Of a DNA stretch of 64,000 nucleotides, positions 34,823 to 45,822 are shown piece after piece. Position numbers and translations under genes: made by a program. The stretch spans positions 4,832,001 to 4,896,000 of the forward strand of contig AP031359.1 in assembly GCA_037833965.1 (NCBI GenBank), written 5' to 3'. Numbering within the stretch: position 1 is the stretch's first letter; every line of letters begins with the position of its first letter. Under the pieces are notes generated by a model that had not been told where the DNA came from, made no database searches, and worked only from the letters and a program-made list of their open reading frames with translations. This stretch comes from Marchantia polymorpha subsp. ruderalis (Eukaryota; Streptophyta; Marchantiopsida; Marchantiales; Marchantiaceae).

Positions 34823-35516
34823 TCATACATATGCATCAAATATTGCACTAGTATGCATCTTAATTCAATTTTTGAGGATGAAAATCTTGATCATCCAATT
34901 GCCTATGCTAGTAGACAGATGGTACAAGTAGAGAGAAGAATTATTCAGTGATCAAAAGAGAGATTTTAGCTATAATCTTTTCACTTTAGAAGTTTCGACA
35001 CTACCTTTTGGGTGGAAGTTTCACTATTTTGAGTGATCACAAGGCCTTAAAATATATTCAACAAGCCTAAAGTTGAATGAAGTATAGCGAGATGGAAGTT
35101 ACTACTAGCACAGTTTGACTACACCATAGGAAGTCAACCTGACAAGAAGTATGCTAATGCAAATTTGATGTTACAAGGTTTTCAAAAATTGTGTGGAATT
35201 TTGCAAGAGTTGTGATGTGTGTCAAGTTTATGCCAAAAAATTCATGAAATGCACTCCTTTGATTTCAGTTCCAGTTTTAGGTACTTTTGAAAAATGGGGA
35301 ATAGACTTTGTAGAACCTTTGGATCTTATGACTCCGAAAAATAAGTTCATTGTAATAGCTACTAACTATCTTACCAACTGGGTAGAGGCTAGATCACTCA
35401 AATCTACCAATGGAAAGGAGGGTTGTAAAGTAGAAAAGTCGACCAGAGTACGTGTAAAGCCAAAGAAGCACATAGATTCTAAAACCACAAAGAAATTTCC
35501 TTCAAGATCTCAATAA
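34823..35516 (+). pseudogene. Gypsy RNase H and integrase N-terminal part (continuation of split pol)
   Basis: After element D the trace reads HTYASNIAL, HPIAYASRQM, then a stop and the RNase H core (ILAIIFSL-type, then TILSDHKAL near 35025). 35193-35516 is open: the integrase zinc region CKSCDVCQVYAKK, then FEKWGIDFVEPLD with the first catalytic Asp. The second Asp position reads ATNYLTNW (Asn instead of Asp). The frame then leaves family sequence (VEARSLKSTNGKEG) and ends, so the rest of the integrase is missing. Confidence 0.7.
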
Positions 35517-35519
35517 ATG

Positions 35520-37527
35520 AACAATTTCAAAAAACTAGTACATAGAATTTATATAAAACAAACATCATTATTTGTACGTAAAAATCTCATCATGTGTCTA
35601 GTCTAAGTCTGAACTTTCTAATAACAAAAAGTATGGATACCTTATTTTTGTGTGTGAAAAGTACATTCACATACTTTTTTTGTATATTTTATTTTAACAT
35701 ACAATATTTTTGTAATTATTAATTAAGATTCATATTACAACTTCTTAGAAAATGCAGCTTTTGAAAATCATTGCCACACATGATTATGTATTTGTATTAA
35801 AAAACTCATTGATTCTATAATTTCTAAAACCAAAGGTTTATTTATGTTGTTTGCACATAATGCTTGTTCATAACAAAACTCATGAATTTATTTTTCATAA
35901 AATTTAGCTATTATGTCATACCTGAAACATCTCAAATCAAGATGTAGTAAAGTTGATTTCATCATAGATTATATTGTACTCTAGCATGTATAGATTATTG
36001 TACTTATATACTTTTAACATAATCTTATTATGTATTTTGACCTTGAGCACTTTCTGCCTAGAACTTCATTTAAGATCTTTTAAATCTTAAAATCCAAAAG
36101 ATACCAAATTTCATATATATGAGGTATAAATCTGACTTGAATCAATATGTATTTGATTTTGTTGGATAATTTAATCTAAAAAAATCAATACATTCCATAT
36201 ATTTTAATTTTTTTATTCCTCATATTAAAATTTAACTACTTGAAATTTAGATAGTACTCAATATTTTTTAAATAGCAAATGTGATAAAAAAAAATTGTGT
36301 AAGATTTTTTAGGTCAACAAATTCTTTGATGAGTTGCAAGAGACATATCTATGCCAGCTTATTATCCTAACTTTTGCTCATACAACATTGCAATAGCTAA
36401 ATTAATGGTGATTCATTATCATGATGAATCATCATTAAAGTCATGATTTTTAGATTCTAGATTATACATGTACGCATCCCAAAGATACTTTCAAAAAATC
36501 TTTCTATTAAGTGCTCATTACCAACACTCATTCATACTCCAAAATAATTGCAAACTCAAAATTTTATTAATGAAACAAATATTACTTCTTTTAAAATCTC
36601 TTTATTTTTTTGCAAGTCTTTATTTCAACCCTACATTTCTTATTATTGAAAGATTATCATATTAATATATGATAATTATCATCCTATTTACTTTCAATTA
36701 GAAAAACTTTGATAGGCATGACTAATTTCCACTACATGTCATTTGCCTACCTAAACTCTCTACAAAATTTTTTAATCCGAATTGAGGTGATGACACGTTA
36801 TTGGTTACCTTAAAACCTTTAGAAATTCTACTTTAACTCATTTTAATCAATAAAAACTATGTCATTTAGTCCAAATCAATCAAAATTAAGATTTGATCAA
36901 AGTATACTTATTTTGTAATATAGTGTTTGAATAGAGTCAAAGTAGTAATGCTCAATTCAAACCTTCTAAAAATATATTGATTATTTTGCCAATGTATAGA
37001 CTTGATAGATAAACTTACGAAAGAAGGGATAAAAATAGAAATAATAAAGTAAGCCCAATAAAACCACTTATAGGTAAATAGTGCTTCTAGACTTCATACT
37101 CTTTTCATTTATCTCAAGTTGTGATCAATATATAGATATTGATCACAACTTGTACTTGATTATCTCATATCACAACCATACTTTGTGGCCTTCATCTTGT
37201 TCTATTCAACACTTGAATTTAGAGATGGTAACGATGAAACAATAGTATCATACTTTCCAATCATATGATTTTCTCAAGAATTCTACGTTAATTATGAGGT
37301 TGGCTAATACAAGTCTTTTCTGAACATATGTTAGATGGTGTAAGTTTTTGTAATGAAGCTTAGGTTCTTCAAGAGCAAGAAAGAATTTAAGTCTTACAAT
37401 TTGAGTAGACTGCTTGGATAATTCATGCCATGATTACTTCAGGCTTCTTCTTGGTGACGGCTAATTCTTTGGAAGTTGTTTGAAATCTTGACAGCGACAT
37501 TCAGTATTTTGCCACCGGCCCTGACGG
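35520..37527. other. AT-rich intergenic DNA
   Basis: No supported gene or element. One perfect hairpin at 37115-37152 is listed separately. Short frames such as 36468-36665 are chance. Confidence 0.4.
37115..37152. repeat. perfect 17-bp inverted repeat with 4-base loop
   Basis: CAAGTTGTGATCAATAT (37115-37131), loop ATAG, then the exact complement (37136-37152). It could be a cruciform, a tiny MITE relic or a chance palindrome. Confidence 0.8.
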
Positions 37528-37983
37528 TAGGAGTTGGAGGCACAACCTCAAAGGGCATGCATAATTTTCATTTTCCATACAAGGCATGCATGTACTTATG
37601 AACAAATTTAAACGTATATCCTAGAATTATAGACGTATATTTTAGAATTTGAGACAGGGATAAGTGAGGAAATACAATTGTTTAAAGTTGGTCATTGCTT
37701 GATGGACAAATTGAAAATTCAATTTTCAAAGGGAGATTTTGGTTTTCTTTGATTCCTTAGATAGACACTTGGAGATTTTGCTCTTATCTAATCTGGTTTT
37801 CAAGCAATCATTTTTTGTGTTGATTGATCTTACTTAGTGCTTTATTTCCATAGAAGTATATTTTTTGATATGTCAAATGTACGTATTGCAATATGGGCAT
37901 GCTTGGAGGCATGGAGCATGCCTTTTGATCTTGAAAGTAGGCATGGGCATGCCCCAAGAAATTTTGATGTGCCTCCAATCCTA
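37528..37983. mobile_element. hAT-like MITE 2 (456 bp, 8-bp TSD)
   Basis: Ends TAGGAGTTGGAGGCACA and TGTGCCTCCAATCCTA are inverted repeats. Flanks CCTGACGG (37520-37527) and CCTTACGG (37984-37991) match at 7 of 8 bases. The interior has several GGCATGCC-type palindromes and no ORF, like MITE 1 at 4944-5570, from which it differs in length and TIR details. Confidence 0.75.
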
Positions 37984-37991
37984 CCTTACGG

Positions 37992-38210
37992 CCCTTAGAT
38001 TTTTTATGCCGCAATGACCGTTTTTCTGCCGCAACCACCCAGGGCCGTTATTACATTGCAAAGGATTACATCTCAAAGGCATTGGGACTATTCTCTAGTC
38101 ATCCAAAAGTCAAGCTTGGCGATTTAAGACATATTGCGGAAGAGTAGAAGCGCCAAATGGCCCACCAAATTCAAGTCTCCTCGCATTTCACCGATGTTGA
38201 ATCTGATAAC
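37992..38210 (+). pseudogene. unrecognised ORF interrupted by element E (left part)
   Basis: From about 38037 a + frame reads GRYYIAKDYISKALGLFSSH, GDLRHIAEE, a TAG, then MAHQIQVSSHFTDVESDN up to the insertion point. Skipping element E and one ATAAC, the same frame continues RRSLVMHNANKLDQVNVSAK at 43304. Conservation of frame across the site supports a real coding region hit by the element. Family unknown. Confidence 0.45.
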
Positions 38211-38429
38211 TGTGGTAACCCACTTTTTTTTTTGTGCGGAATTTAAAACAATTTTGGAAAACAGTACCGCAGCGGCCGTGTAAATGGTGATCGGTACATT
38301 TAAATAGAGTGAAGATGGATAATCGCGGGTCTTGTGTAATCTCGTAGTATCCAGAAGTTGGGCACAATGTCCGGAACAGGCGCGCCGACCTGAACAATCA
38401 ATTCTGAAGGAGTTCTCCTTCGACGCAAG

Positions 38430-39110
38430 GCGCATAATCCGCCTTCGGCGATACGCCTTTGGCGCTAGGAAAATCCCTCAGAGCTTATCCAATTCACAAC
38501 GCCTCAACTTGTTTAGGGTTTCGTTGAAAAGAAATTGACACGCTCTTTCTAACGGGCCTAAGAACGCTGAGAACGGATGAGGACTCAGGAAGTTGTGACT
38601 GTCGGAAGATACAAAGACGTATGCCTTCGGCGGTGAGTCCGCCGGAAAATCCGCCTTTAGCCCTAGAAGTTTGCCTTCGGGGGTGAAGTCTTAGTACGGC
38701 GCCTTCGGCGCCAGCGCATCAAGATTAGGTAATTGACTTCGGAGGTAGCAACTCCGTACGGTCCGCCTTCGGCTCAACGTCTTCGGCGGGACGGACCTGT
38801 GCGCCTTCGGCGGGACAGAGCTCCGGCGGCGAGAGCACCTTCGGAGGGACAAGAGGGATCGACAGAAAAGACAAGATCCGTTGACCACGGTCAACGCCTT
38901 CGGCGCTGCGTCTTCGGCGATGCACCTACGCCGACGGACATCTTTAGGAAGTTCGCCTTCGGCACTGGGAGTCAACGCCTTCGGCGGTAGAGACGCCTTC
39001 GGCGCAGCGGGTCAACGCCTTCAGCGGTGCGGGATGGATACAAGTAGCGAGTCGGTCAAGGGCAAAAGCCTTCGCCGCCGCGCCTTCGGCGTTGCGCGAC
39101 CATGGCCGCT
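38430..39110. repeat. array of CGCCTTCGGCG hairpin microrepeats
   Basis: About fifteen copies or near copies of CGCCTTCGGCG (4-bp stem, TTC loop) are scattered at irregular spacing in the element E leader. The same motif recurs in the gene middle (about 40500-41130), where it is translated as Pro/Ser/Ala/Glu repeats, and in weaker form in the other LKVP elements. Confidence 0.75.
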
Positions 39111-39524
39111 GCGAAGTACGATGGCGGAACTCAAATTGAAATCTCGAGCGTGTGAGTGCGCGCGACGGCGGAGCGTGAAGCCGCGCGTGCGAGAGGAGTA
39201 CCGTTACGCCTCCAAGCCGGCGCAGCCATCAAGTGAGTCGACACTCACGACCAAGTGTCGACAATAACAACCTGCGAGCCAAGGGCGGACACTTCATTCT
39301 TGAATTTGCGATTTTAATTTCTTGTGCGAGTTGTGCGCGTCCACCTTCTGGTAGAGAGAAATTCGCGACACCGACGCGCAGAGACTCGTAAGGTGATAGA
39401 GAGAGAATTGAGTGCGCAACTGTCGGAATTGAGAGAGATTAGAGTTTGCAGGAGAATCGCAGTCGCGGACAAGAAACTTGAGTATAGCGGAGGAGAGATT
39501 ACGAAATCCAATTTCAAGAACGCG

Positions 39525-42178
39525 ATGTCGAAGCCCACTCAGCTGCGGATGATTCCGCTGAAGATCCCGCAGATTGGGTTGCGCGCCTTCCAGGACCAGC
39601 TGTTTGCGGTGAAGCTCGATTTCCTCCTGTGGGGATGGAATTACGTGTGCCAAGACATGGTGCGCGAATGGCAAAGGGAGAGACACCAACCTATGCGCGG
39701 ATTTCGACCGCACGTAGAGCGTTGGACTGTTCAAGATTGGGGACAAGTGCTGGGAAGATGTGCAGGCGAGGACGGGTTCCTCCTATTTGATAGTGAGAGC
39801 ATCAAGGTGACGAAGGACGAAGAGATCTCCTTCGCGGCCTTGTTCAAGAGTGAGATGTCCAGCAAGAACGGGTACAGGACACGTGACTACAAGGATTGCT
39901 ACCGCAGAAATGTAGCGGTGGCACTTCTGCAACTCTTGCAGCCACACCAAACAACATACATCACTTCTTGGCAAGTGTCTTTTGTGGAGCTGGCGTTGGC
40001 CGGAGCTCCGATTTACTGGTCGCGTATCTTGCATAAGATAACGCGACAGCATGCGTTTGAGGAGAAGGGGGATCGATCAATCATCTCTCCCCCTTCTTGA
40101 TCAACTTTTATCGGTCGATGGGTTGTTTAACCGCGATCGAACGTGTTAAGTATCTGCTGCTTTCACTCAGCAATCCCGGGAGGTATGTGAGGGATAACGA
40201 GGTCGACACCGACGCGGACGAAACTCCGGCCTCCACGCCACCAGCTCAACAAGGTGCGGAGAGGGAAACATTCGCAGCACGAGTGCCGCGGAAGCGGAGA
40301 TGGAAGGGAGAACCATAGAAGGGTTCACATCAAGACTCGATGGCTCTCAAACGGAAGCGGCCACTGGAGGAAATTTGCAGTCGGCCGAAGCAGAAAGCAC
40401 GCAGGCTCGTATTGCCTGCAAGTAGCGCGGAGACAGTGCGTGCCGCCGGAGAGAAGGAGACGCCATACTCGGAGGAGGATGGGAACGCGCGGACGGCAGA
40501 GGGATCAACGGACCTCCGTATGCCGAAGGCACGAACGCCTTCGGCGGAAGCAAGACGGCCTTCGAGTCAAGAGAGACAACATGCGGCACGGATGAGTGTG
40601 CCGGCAGCGGATAGGAGAGCTGCTCGAGCACCGTACGCGGACTCGCCTTCGGGGCTGGGGCCTTTGGCTCGAGCGCCTTAGGCGCAGTCGCCTCCGGTGC
40701 AGCGAAGGAAGGGGAAGGAGCCGGCGAAAGATCCGCCTTCGGCTCAAGGGCCTTCGGGGCAAGATCCTTCGGCGGTGAGACCGCCGGAAAGTGCGCCTTT
40801 GTCGCAAGGGCCTTCGGGCCGAGGAGTTGCAAGTAGGGAGCCGGCGGGGAACGCGCCCTCGGCGGGAAGTCCGCCGGAAGATGCGCCTTCGGCGGAAGGA
40901 CCTTCGGGCCAAGGGATATCAGGCGAGCCGCCTTCGGCGGAAGCGCCGCCGACAAATGCGCCTTCGGCGGAGGCACCTCCAGCGTAGGACCTATCGAAGG
41001 AGCAGGACCTAACGGAGGAGCGGGATGACAGTCGGAAGGAGTAAACACGTGTGCGCGATGCACAATTGCAATCCGCGCAGACACCTTCCGCACGAACGTC
41101 TTCGGCGGTGGACGCCTTCGGCGATGCGGAGTTAGCAGAAGCCGGACGGGCAAGCGATACGAATTTGGCACAACCCAACTCTCCCACTGCCTTAGACATT
41201 CTGGCCGGAAGCAGCGAGGCTGCAGCGGCGACAGTGGTGGCTGACGATGCAGACACTACGAAGCCACACTCACGACAGTCGCCGGAGAATTCAATGGCGA
41301 CCAAAATTCTCAATTCGGAGGATGACAAAGGAGGATCGACGGAATCGGCATCGGAATCGAGATCGAGTGAGGAGGAGAAACAATCAGTGGCAGGCACGCC
41401 AACGGCGGCACTCTGCGAGCAAATGGTACCTCTGTTGAGGTACCTTGATCGCAAAGTAGAGAAGTATGCAGACCCCCGCCAGCCTGGGTCCTACGTCGGA
41501 TTAGTGCGTAGGCGGACACGCACTAAAGTTCACACCGGCAAGTTGTTGGCCCGTCTGGATGGGGACCTTAAAGATCTGCGAATGAAGTATGAGTGTCTGT
41601 GGGGCCACCTTAATCTCACTCAGAAGATGCACAAGGCCATCGACAAGTCGAAGGACGAGAAGCTTGAAGAGGCGGCAAAGGAGTTCGTCAAGGAGAAGGC
41701 GAAGCTCTTAGAGGAGCTGGATTCTGAGCAGGCGCAGAATCAAATTTTGTCAGAGGAGCTCGTGCGACAAACACGGTTGTTGGAGCAGTGTCATCTCGCA
41801 CGTCAGGCGGATGAAGAATTAATCCGCAAACTGCAATCCGAGTGCGGGGAATTGAGAGCGCAGCGTGCGGAGGCCGAATTGCAGTTGGTTGTAGTTGAAG
41901 ACGATCGCCGGCGGGAGGCAGATCGCACAAAGGAAGAGTTGGCGAGGCGAGTCAGCCACTGTCTCAGAGGTTACACCCACTAGGAAGTGGCGGCGCAGGA
42001 GAAATTCACACTGCGCGAGTTAGAGCTTCGTGCGGCGGGTTTGGTGTCAGGTGATCGCCGGCGGCGAGTGGCGAAGAAGTTAGATTCGTTTCTGTCGAAG
42101 TCGCGGGACGCCATGGCCACCCTTGAGTTAGAGGTTTCGGCGGTGTTGCGGCGGCTGGGACTGCACAGTCGAGCTTAG
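39525..42178 (+). pseudogene. LKVP-family protein gene (element E), divergent, Pro/Ala-rich middle
   Basis: Start ATG 39525 (MSKPTQLRMIPLKIPQ) aligns with the family start. The N-domain is complete to about 40060 (WTVQDWGQVLGRCAGEDG, TTYITSWQVSFVELALAG, YWSRIL), then a frame change and stop TGA 40098-40100. Middle pieces (40340-40987) are Pro/Ser/Ala/Gly-rich repeats such as EGPSGQGISGEPPSAEAPP, coded by TTCGG microrepeats. 41051-41983 is open: acidic Ser/Glu region, VPLLRYLDRKVEKYADP block, about 170 residues of coiled coil ending LARRVSHCLRGYTH. TAG 41981-41983 then interrupts the C-terminal piece, which runs to 42178 (FLSKSRDAMATLELEVSAVL). Without breaks about 880 codons. Confidence 0.7.
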
Positions 42179-42309
42179 ACTGGCAGTGTAGGGAGTTAGT
42201 GCGCGGCAGTCCGTCGCGCAGGAGGCGAAGCACGGGATCTGCGGAGTGTAGCGTAGCGTGGTTCCGTGTAGGCGCGTAGTACATTGTAGTGTAGTGTTAG
42301 TTAGGACTT

Positions 42310-42355
42310 AGAAGGTATAAAGTAGTTCAAGGCATCTTGCCTTGGGATTTTTCCA
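42310..42355 (+). terminator. TATAAA and stem-loop (element E)
   Basis: CAAGGC (42328-42333), loop ATCTT, GCCTTG (42339-42344), then GGGATTTTT. It corresponds to the hairpin of the other elements, with different but still pairing stem bases. TATAAA (about 42316) stands where AATAAA is in A, C and D. Confidence 0.5.
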
Positions 42356-42356
42356 G

Positions 42357-43290
42357 TTCGGAAGTGCAGATCAGGAACTTATTTTCTCTGCGTGTTTGTG
42401 TCCTTAGTTCTTTCACCGCGCAAGAGGAGCTACAACTTGGCGATCCGCATTTTGTAGCTGAAGGCCTTCGGCCGAATGTTTAGAGCTAGTGTACAGGTTA
42501 GAGACTTGAGTAGTTCGGATCTACACTTGCGAGTGATTGCCGATGCTCAGAGCTAATGACTAGTTAGATACTTGAACAGTTTCCCCCTTACACTTTCGAG
42601 TGATTGTTCCTGATTGTACTCCTTCGGGATTTTTCCCTTGAATGCCAAAGTGAAGTTTTGTTACTTCGAGTAAGCCTTGGTTGTAATTCAGGTTACGCTG
42701 CAGCAGGTGCCTTCAGAGCAACCCCTGTAGTATTTCTGGGAATGTCAAGTGCCTAAGAAATTCAAACTCTTCAATAGATTGTTATGGTGTGCTACTGGAT
42801 CGTTTCTCAGTTGAATCTCTAAGTCAGACCTATGTTCTCTGCGCGTTTTGTGAGGTGAGTATGTTGTTCACCGCGTGTGAGTGACTTCGATCCGAAGTAG
42901 GAAGTCCAACCCGAGTTCCCTGTGCTAGCAGAAACTAGTGGAAGGGTTGTAAAAGCCGTAGTTGGGAGTCGCTACCCGTAGATTCGCTGAGTGTATTCGC
43001 GAGAGACTTCCCCCCTGAAATCTTAAGTAGAGGTCCTAACCGACCTCTGAGTTGTGTTTCTATAGTTTCAGGTGTGTGTGTGTGTGTGTGTTGAGTGAAC
43101 TACGCTGCACTGTGCGACCTCCGAGTGATCTTTGAGTGAACACTTGCAGTATTTCTGGGAGTGACAGTCACCTGAAAATTCAAACTCTTCAATAGTCTGT
43201 TAAATGTGACACTTTGTACTCTGTGTGTTGCCTTTGTCCCTGTGGGTTCGACCTTTCTACCACTATATTGCAGTTTTAGCCTTTGGTGGG
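42357..43290. repeat. duplicated 3' tail of element E
   Basis: Two tandem copies of ~450 bp (about 42380-42835 and 42836-43290) share TTCACCGCG, a TTCC..CTTGAA/CTTCCCCCCTGAAAT block, TATTTCTGGGA, and TTCAAACTCTTCAATAG followed by TGTTA. Only the second copy ends in the element terminus. A, C and D have a single copy. Confidence 0.6.
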
Positions 43291-43298
43291 TTATTACA

Positions 43299-43420
43299 AT
43301 AACCGTCGAAGTCTTGTTATGCACAATGCAAACAAACTTGATCAAGTGAATGTGTCCGCAAAAATCTTTGTTTGGAAATGCTAGACTTCCACATTGGAGC
43401 CACACTAGAGATCCATTACC
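43299..43420 (+). pseudogene. right part of the ORF split by element E
   Basis: From 43304 the frame reads RRSLVMHNANKLDQVNVSAK then IFVWKC and stop. It joins in frame with 38037-38210 once element E and one ATAAC are skipped. No family recognised. A C-run (about 43456-43470) follows. Confidence 0.4.
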
Positions 43421-43539
43421 TCCACCTCAAAATTCAGGCTACTGTCAGCTTAATACTCCCCCCCCCCCTCACCCCCATAGACGTTGTAGTTTGAGGGGTA
43501 GTTTAGCATTGACATTTAAGTCATCACACTCTCTACTCT

Positions 43540-43935
43540 TGGCAATCACGTGTTCACAAAGATGATTCACTCTAATTCACACTCTTTCCCTTTCCCTGCA
43601 AAACTCTATTCTCTCTCTTCAAAAATCTCTTTATTTTCCCTTCAAAATCTCCTCTCAATCCTCTCCAAAATCCCTCTCTTTTCTCACTCTCAAAATTTCA
43701 CTCTACCACTTGAAATCTTCCACTCGCTCTCATCCAAAATACTCCCTTTTGTCACCTCCAAAGTTTTACTTCTGTCACCTCATACATTCCACTATCTCGC
43801 ATCCGAAATACCTTCTTTTGTCACCTTCAAAGTTTCCCTATATCACCTCATACATTCCATTCTTTCACATATGAAATACCCCTTGTGTCACCTCCAAAGT
43901 TCCTCTTTTGTATACCTTTTGAATTTCCCTTTGGC
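43540..43935. repeat. pyrimidine-rich tract with ~70-bp tandem repeats
   Basis: The + strand is strongly C+T-rich (CTCTCTCTTCAAAAATCTC-like runs). From about 43731 a ~70-bp unit repeats about 2.5 times (TTTTGTCACC, TCACCTCATACATTCCA). The long open frame across it (Ser/Leu/Phe-rich) is a by-product of the composition. Confidence 0.6.
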
Positions 43936-45815
43936 ACCCAACAGCAGCTCCGCAGCCACTCCTCACTGTATTTATCCCACTGTATCGGAAAGTACTGACA
44001 TGTGATGTGTGCGTTGGCTTCATCCATAAGCTGAGATTGAGTAGATCTATTATTCAGAAGTTTTGTCATGTGAATAGAGAAAACGAAAGGAGCTCCAATA
44101 CAAGTAAACTGATTGGCAATTGCCATCTCACATTTTGTGACTTCTAGTAGATTAGTTCCATTCACCTTGAATTCAACCGAAGTTATGATCCGGCTTGCTG
44201 ATTTGCTCTGAATGTATAGAAAGTAAATATCTTTCAGTAGTTGTTTGACTTTTTTCACTTTCAAATAATTCAGGTCTATATTTGTGAGCAAATTTGCTAC
44301 TTTAATTTTTATCTCATTAAATTTTTTTTAAAAATTAGACAATTTTTCTTAACATTTTCAGATGTATTATCTATTTAATGCAATGGCAAAAGTAAATTCA
44401 ATCACACACTAATTTTTAGGTTCATTAATAACAACAGTAACAAATATACAATATGTTTTGCAAAGAAAAACAAACTATTCACACAATTTTGCAGTGACTA
44501 CAATAAATCAAAGACATTTTGATAATTATGAAAAAATAATGAAAATTGATTCAAGAAACATTACAAAATAAACATCCAAATTTGAATTTTTTTGATATGA
44601 TTTTAAAAATAAAAAATTTATGTATAAATTTGACAAAGTATTAAAATTAAATCAACATTTCAAATCTTAACTCAACTTGACACAATTATATGTTAAATAT
44701 TGCAAGTTTATTTCATTGAAAATCTTAAAATTTTGTGTGAAGAAACAATTTGTGATCATACAAATATTCATATATGTAGTACTACAGATTCCAAAATAAT
44801 CATAGAAGTGAAAGTTCACAAAAATATGATCAAATTTTTTTAATCAAATTCATCATTACAACAATCTATCTAGATCTCAAAAGTATATTTTTAATTTGCA
44901 AATTTAATGGATAGAGTGGCATCAACACTTCAACATGAAGATTATGTATGTATAAAGGCAAAAAACAACTTGTAGATGATCTCATACGCATGTCATGTTT
45001 TAAATATGTTGCAAAAATGAAGATTCAAGTTGATTGACGGAGCAAGATAACACATGCTATAAAGGAGTATGAAAACTATGTAAACATTACAAGCTCAAAA
45101 GTCAAAGAATGTTTGAGGTTTGATGTTTAACAATCACCGTACATGAATATTGCAAGATCAAAAATAACGCATAACAATTTTATCAAAAAGTCATGACACA
45201 ACCATTGCAAGCCATGTGGAAGTGGAAAAGATCTTTAAGGGCATGCAATAAATGTATCATTGACCCAAAATATGTTACAATGTGAAATCTTATGTTTAAA
45301 GTTATTTAGAATGTAAACAAAACAAGATAGATAATAAAAAACTAGCCGTTAGATTATAACATCTTTCCATTTCAAATAACAATAGAAACATGTTCTCATA
45401 AACTGTTTTAGAAAATAATTTTAGTTTGTGAATAAATTGAGCAAGATGATTCACACGAGTCAAACCAAAAAGTATGATGATAACTTCACAACTTGGTTAA
45501 TTATATTTAGATGCAGCTTTTATGAATCAAAAATTAAGTAAGATTTTGATCATTGATAAATGTATTCATTTCACTAGTTTATTTTAAAACACCTTGTTTA
45601 TTTTTTTAAAACAACTCTAGCAATGTTAATAAAAATATCATTGTTAAACTGTCAATTGAAGAAGTAACATAATATGACAATTTTGTGAAACATATCTACA
45701 TAGATTCATATCAATTCAAGGAGAACTTGATGATTGATAAGAATCTAAAAAAACAAGCAAATTTTTATCAAAGAGAGTTGATTTTTCAACTAAAGTATCA
45801 TGTTTGATTATTTAC
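43936..45815. other. AT-rich, unassigned
   Basis: A 147-aa minus open frame (43848-44291) has no recognisable domain. The rest is very AT-rich without features. Confidence 0.35.
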
Positions 45816-45822
45816 AACAAAT

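Larger units (their letters stand above)
38211..43298 (+). mobile_element. LKVP element E (complete, 5.09 kb, 5-bp TSD)
   Basis: Starts TGTGGTAACCCAC and ends GTGGGTTATTACA; the ends are imperfect 13-bp inverted repeats with 11 matches. ATAAC flanks both sides (38206-38210, 43299-43303). It is longer than A, C and D because of a TTCGG-rich leader (38430-39110), a Pro/Ala-rich middle in the gene and a duplicated 3' tail (42357-43290). GC content is clearly above the surroundings. Divergent at the protein level, so it is a separate subfamily. Confidence 0.85.

Noticed and set aside
38430-39110. CRISPR-like array
   Set aside because: The repeated motif is only 11 bp, irregularly spaced and without uniform spacers; the context is eukaryotic.
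38733-39267. Overlapping + and - ORFs in the element E leader
   Set aside because: Low-complexity translation of the CGCCTTCGGCG repeats; no conserved domain and upstream of the family start codon.
40347-41454. Long minus-strand ORFs (274 and 236 aa) in element E
   Set aside because: By-products of the palindromic TTCGG microrepeat, which stays open in several frames on both strands; the conserved family frame is on the + strand.
43550-44005. 151-aa + ORF
   Set aside because: Ser/Phe/Leu translation of a pyrimidine-rich tract with tandem repeats.
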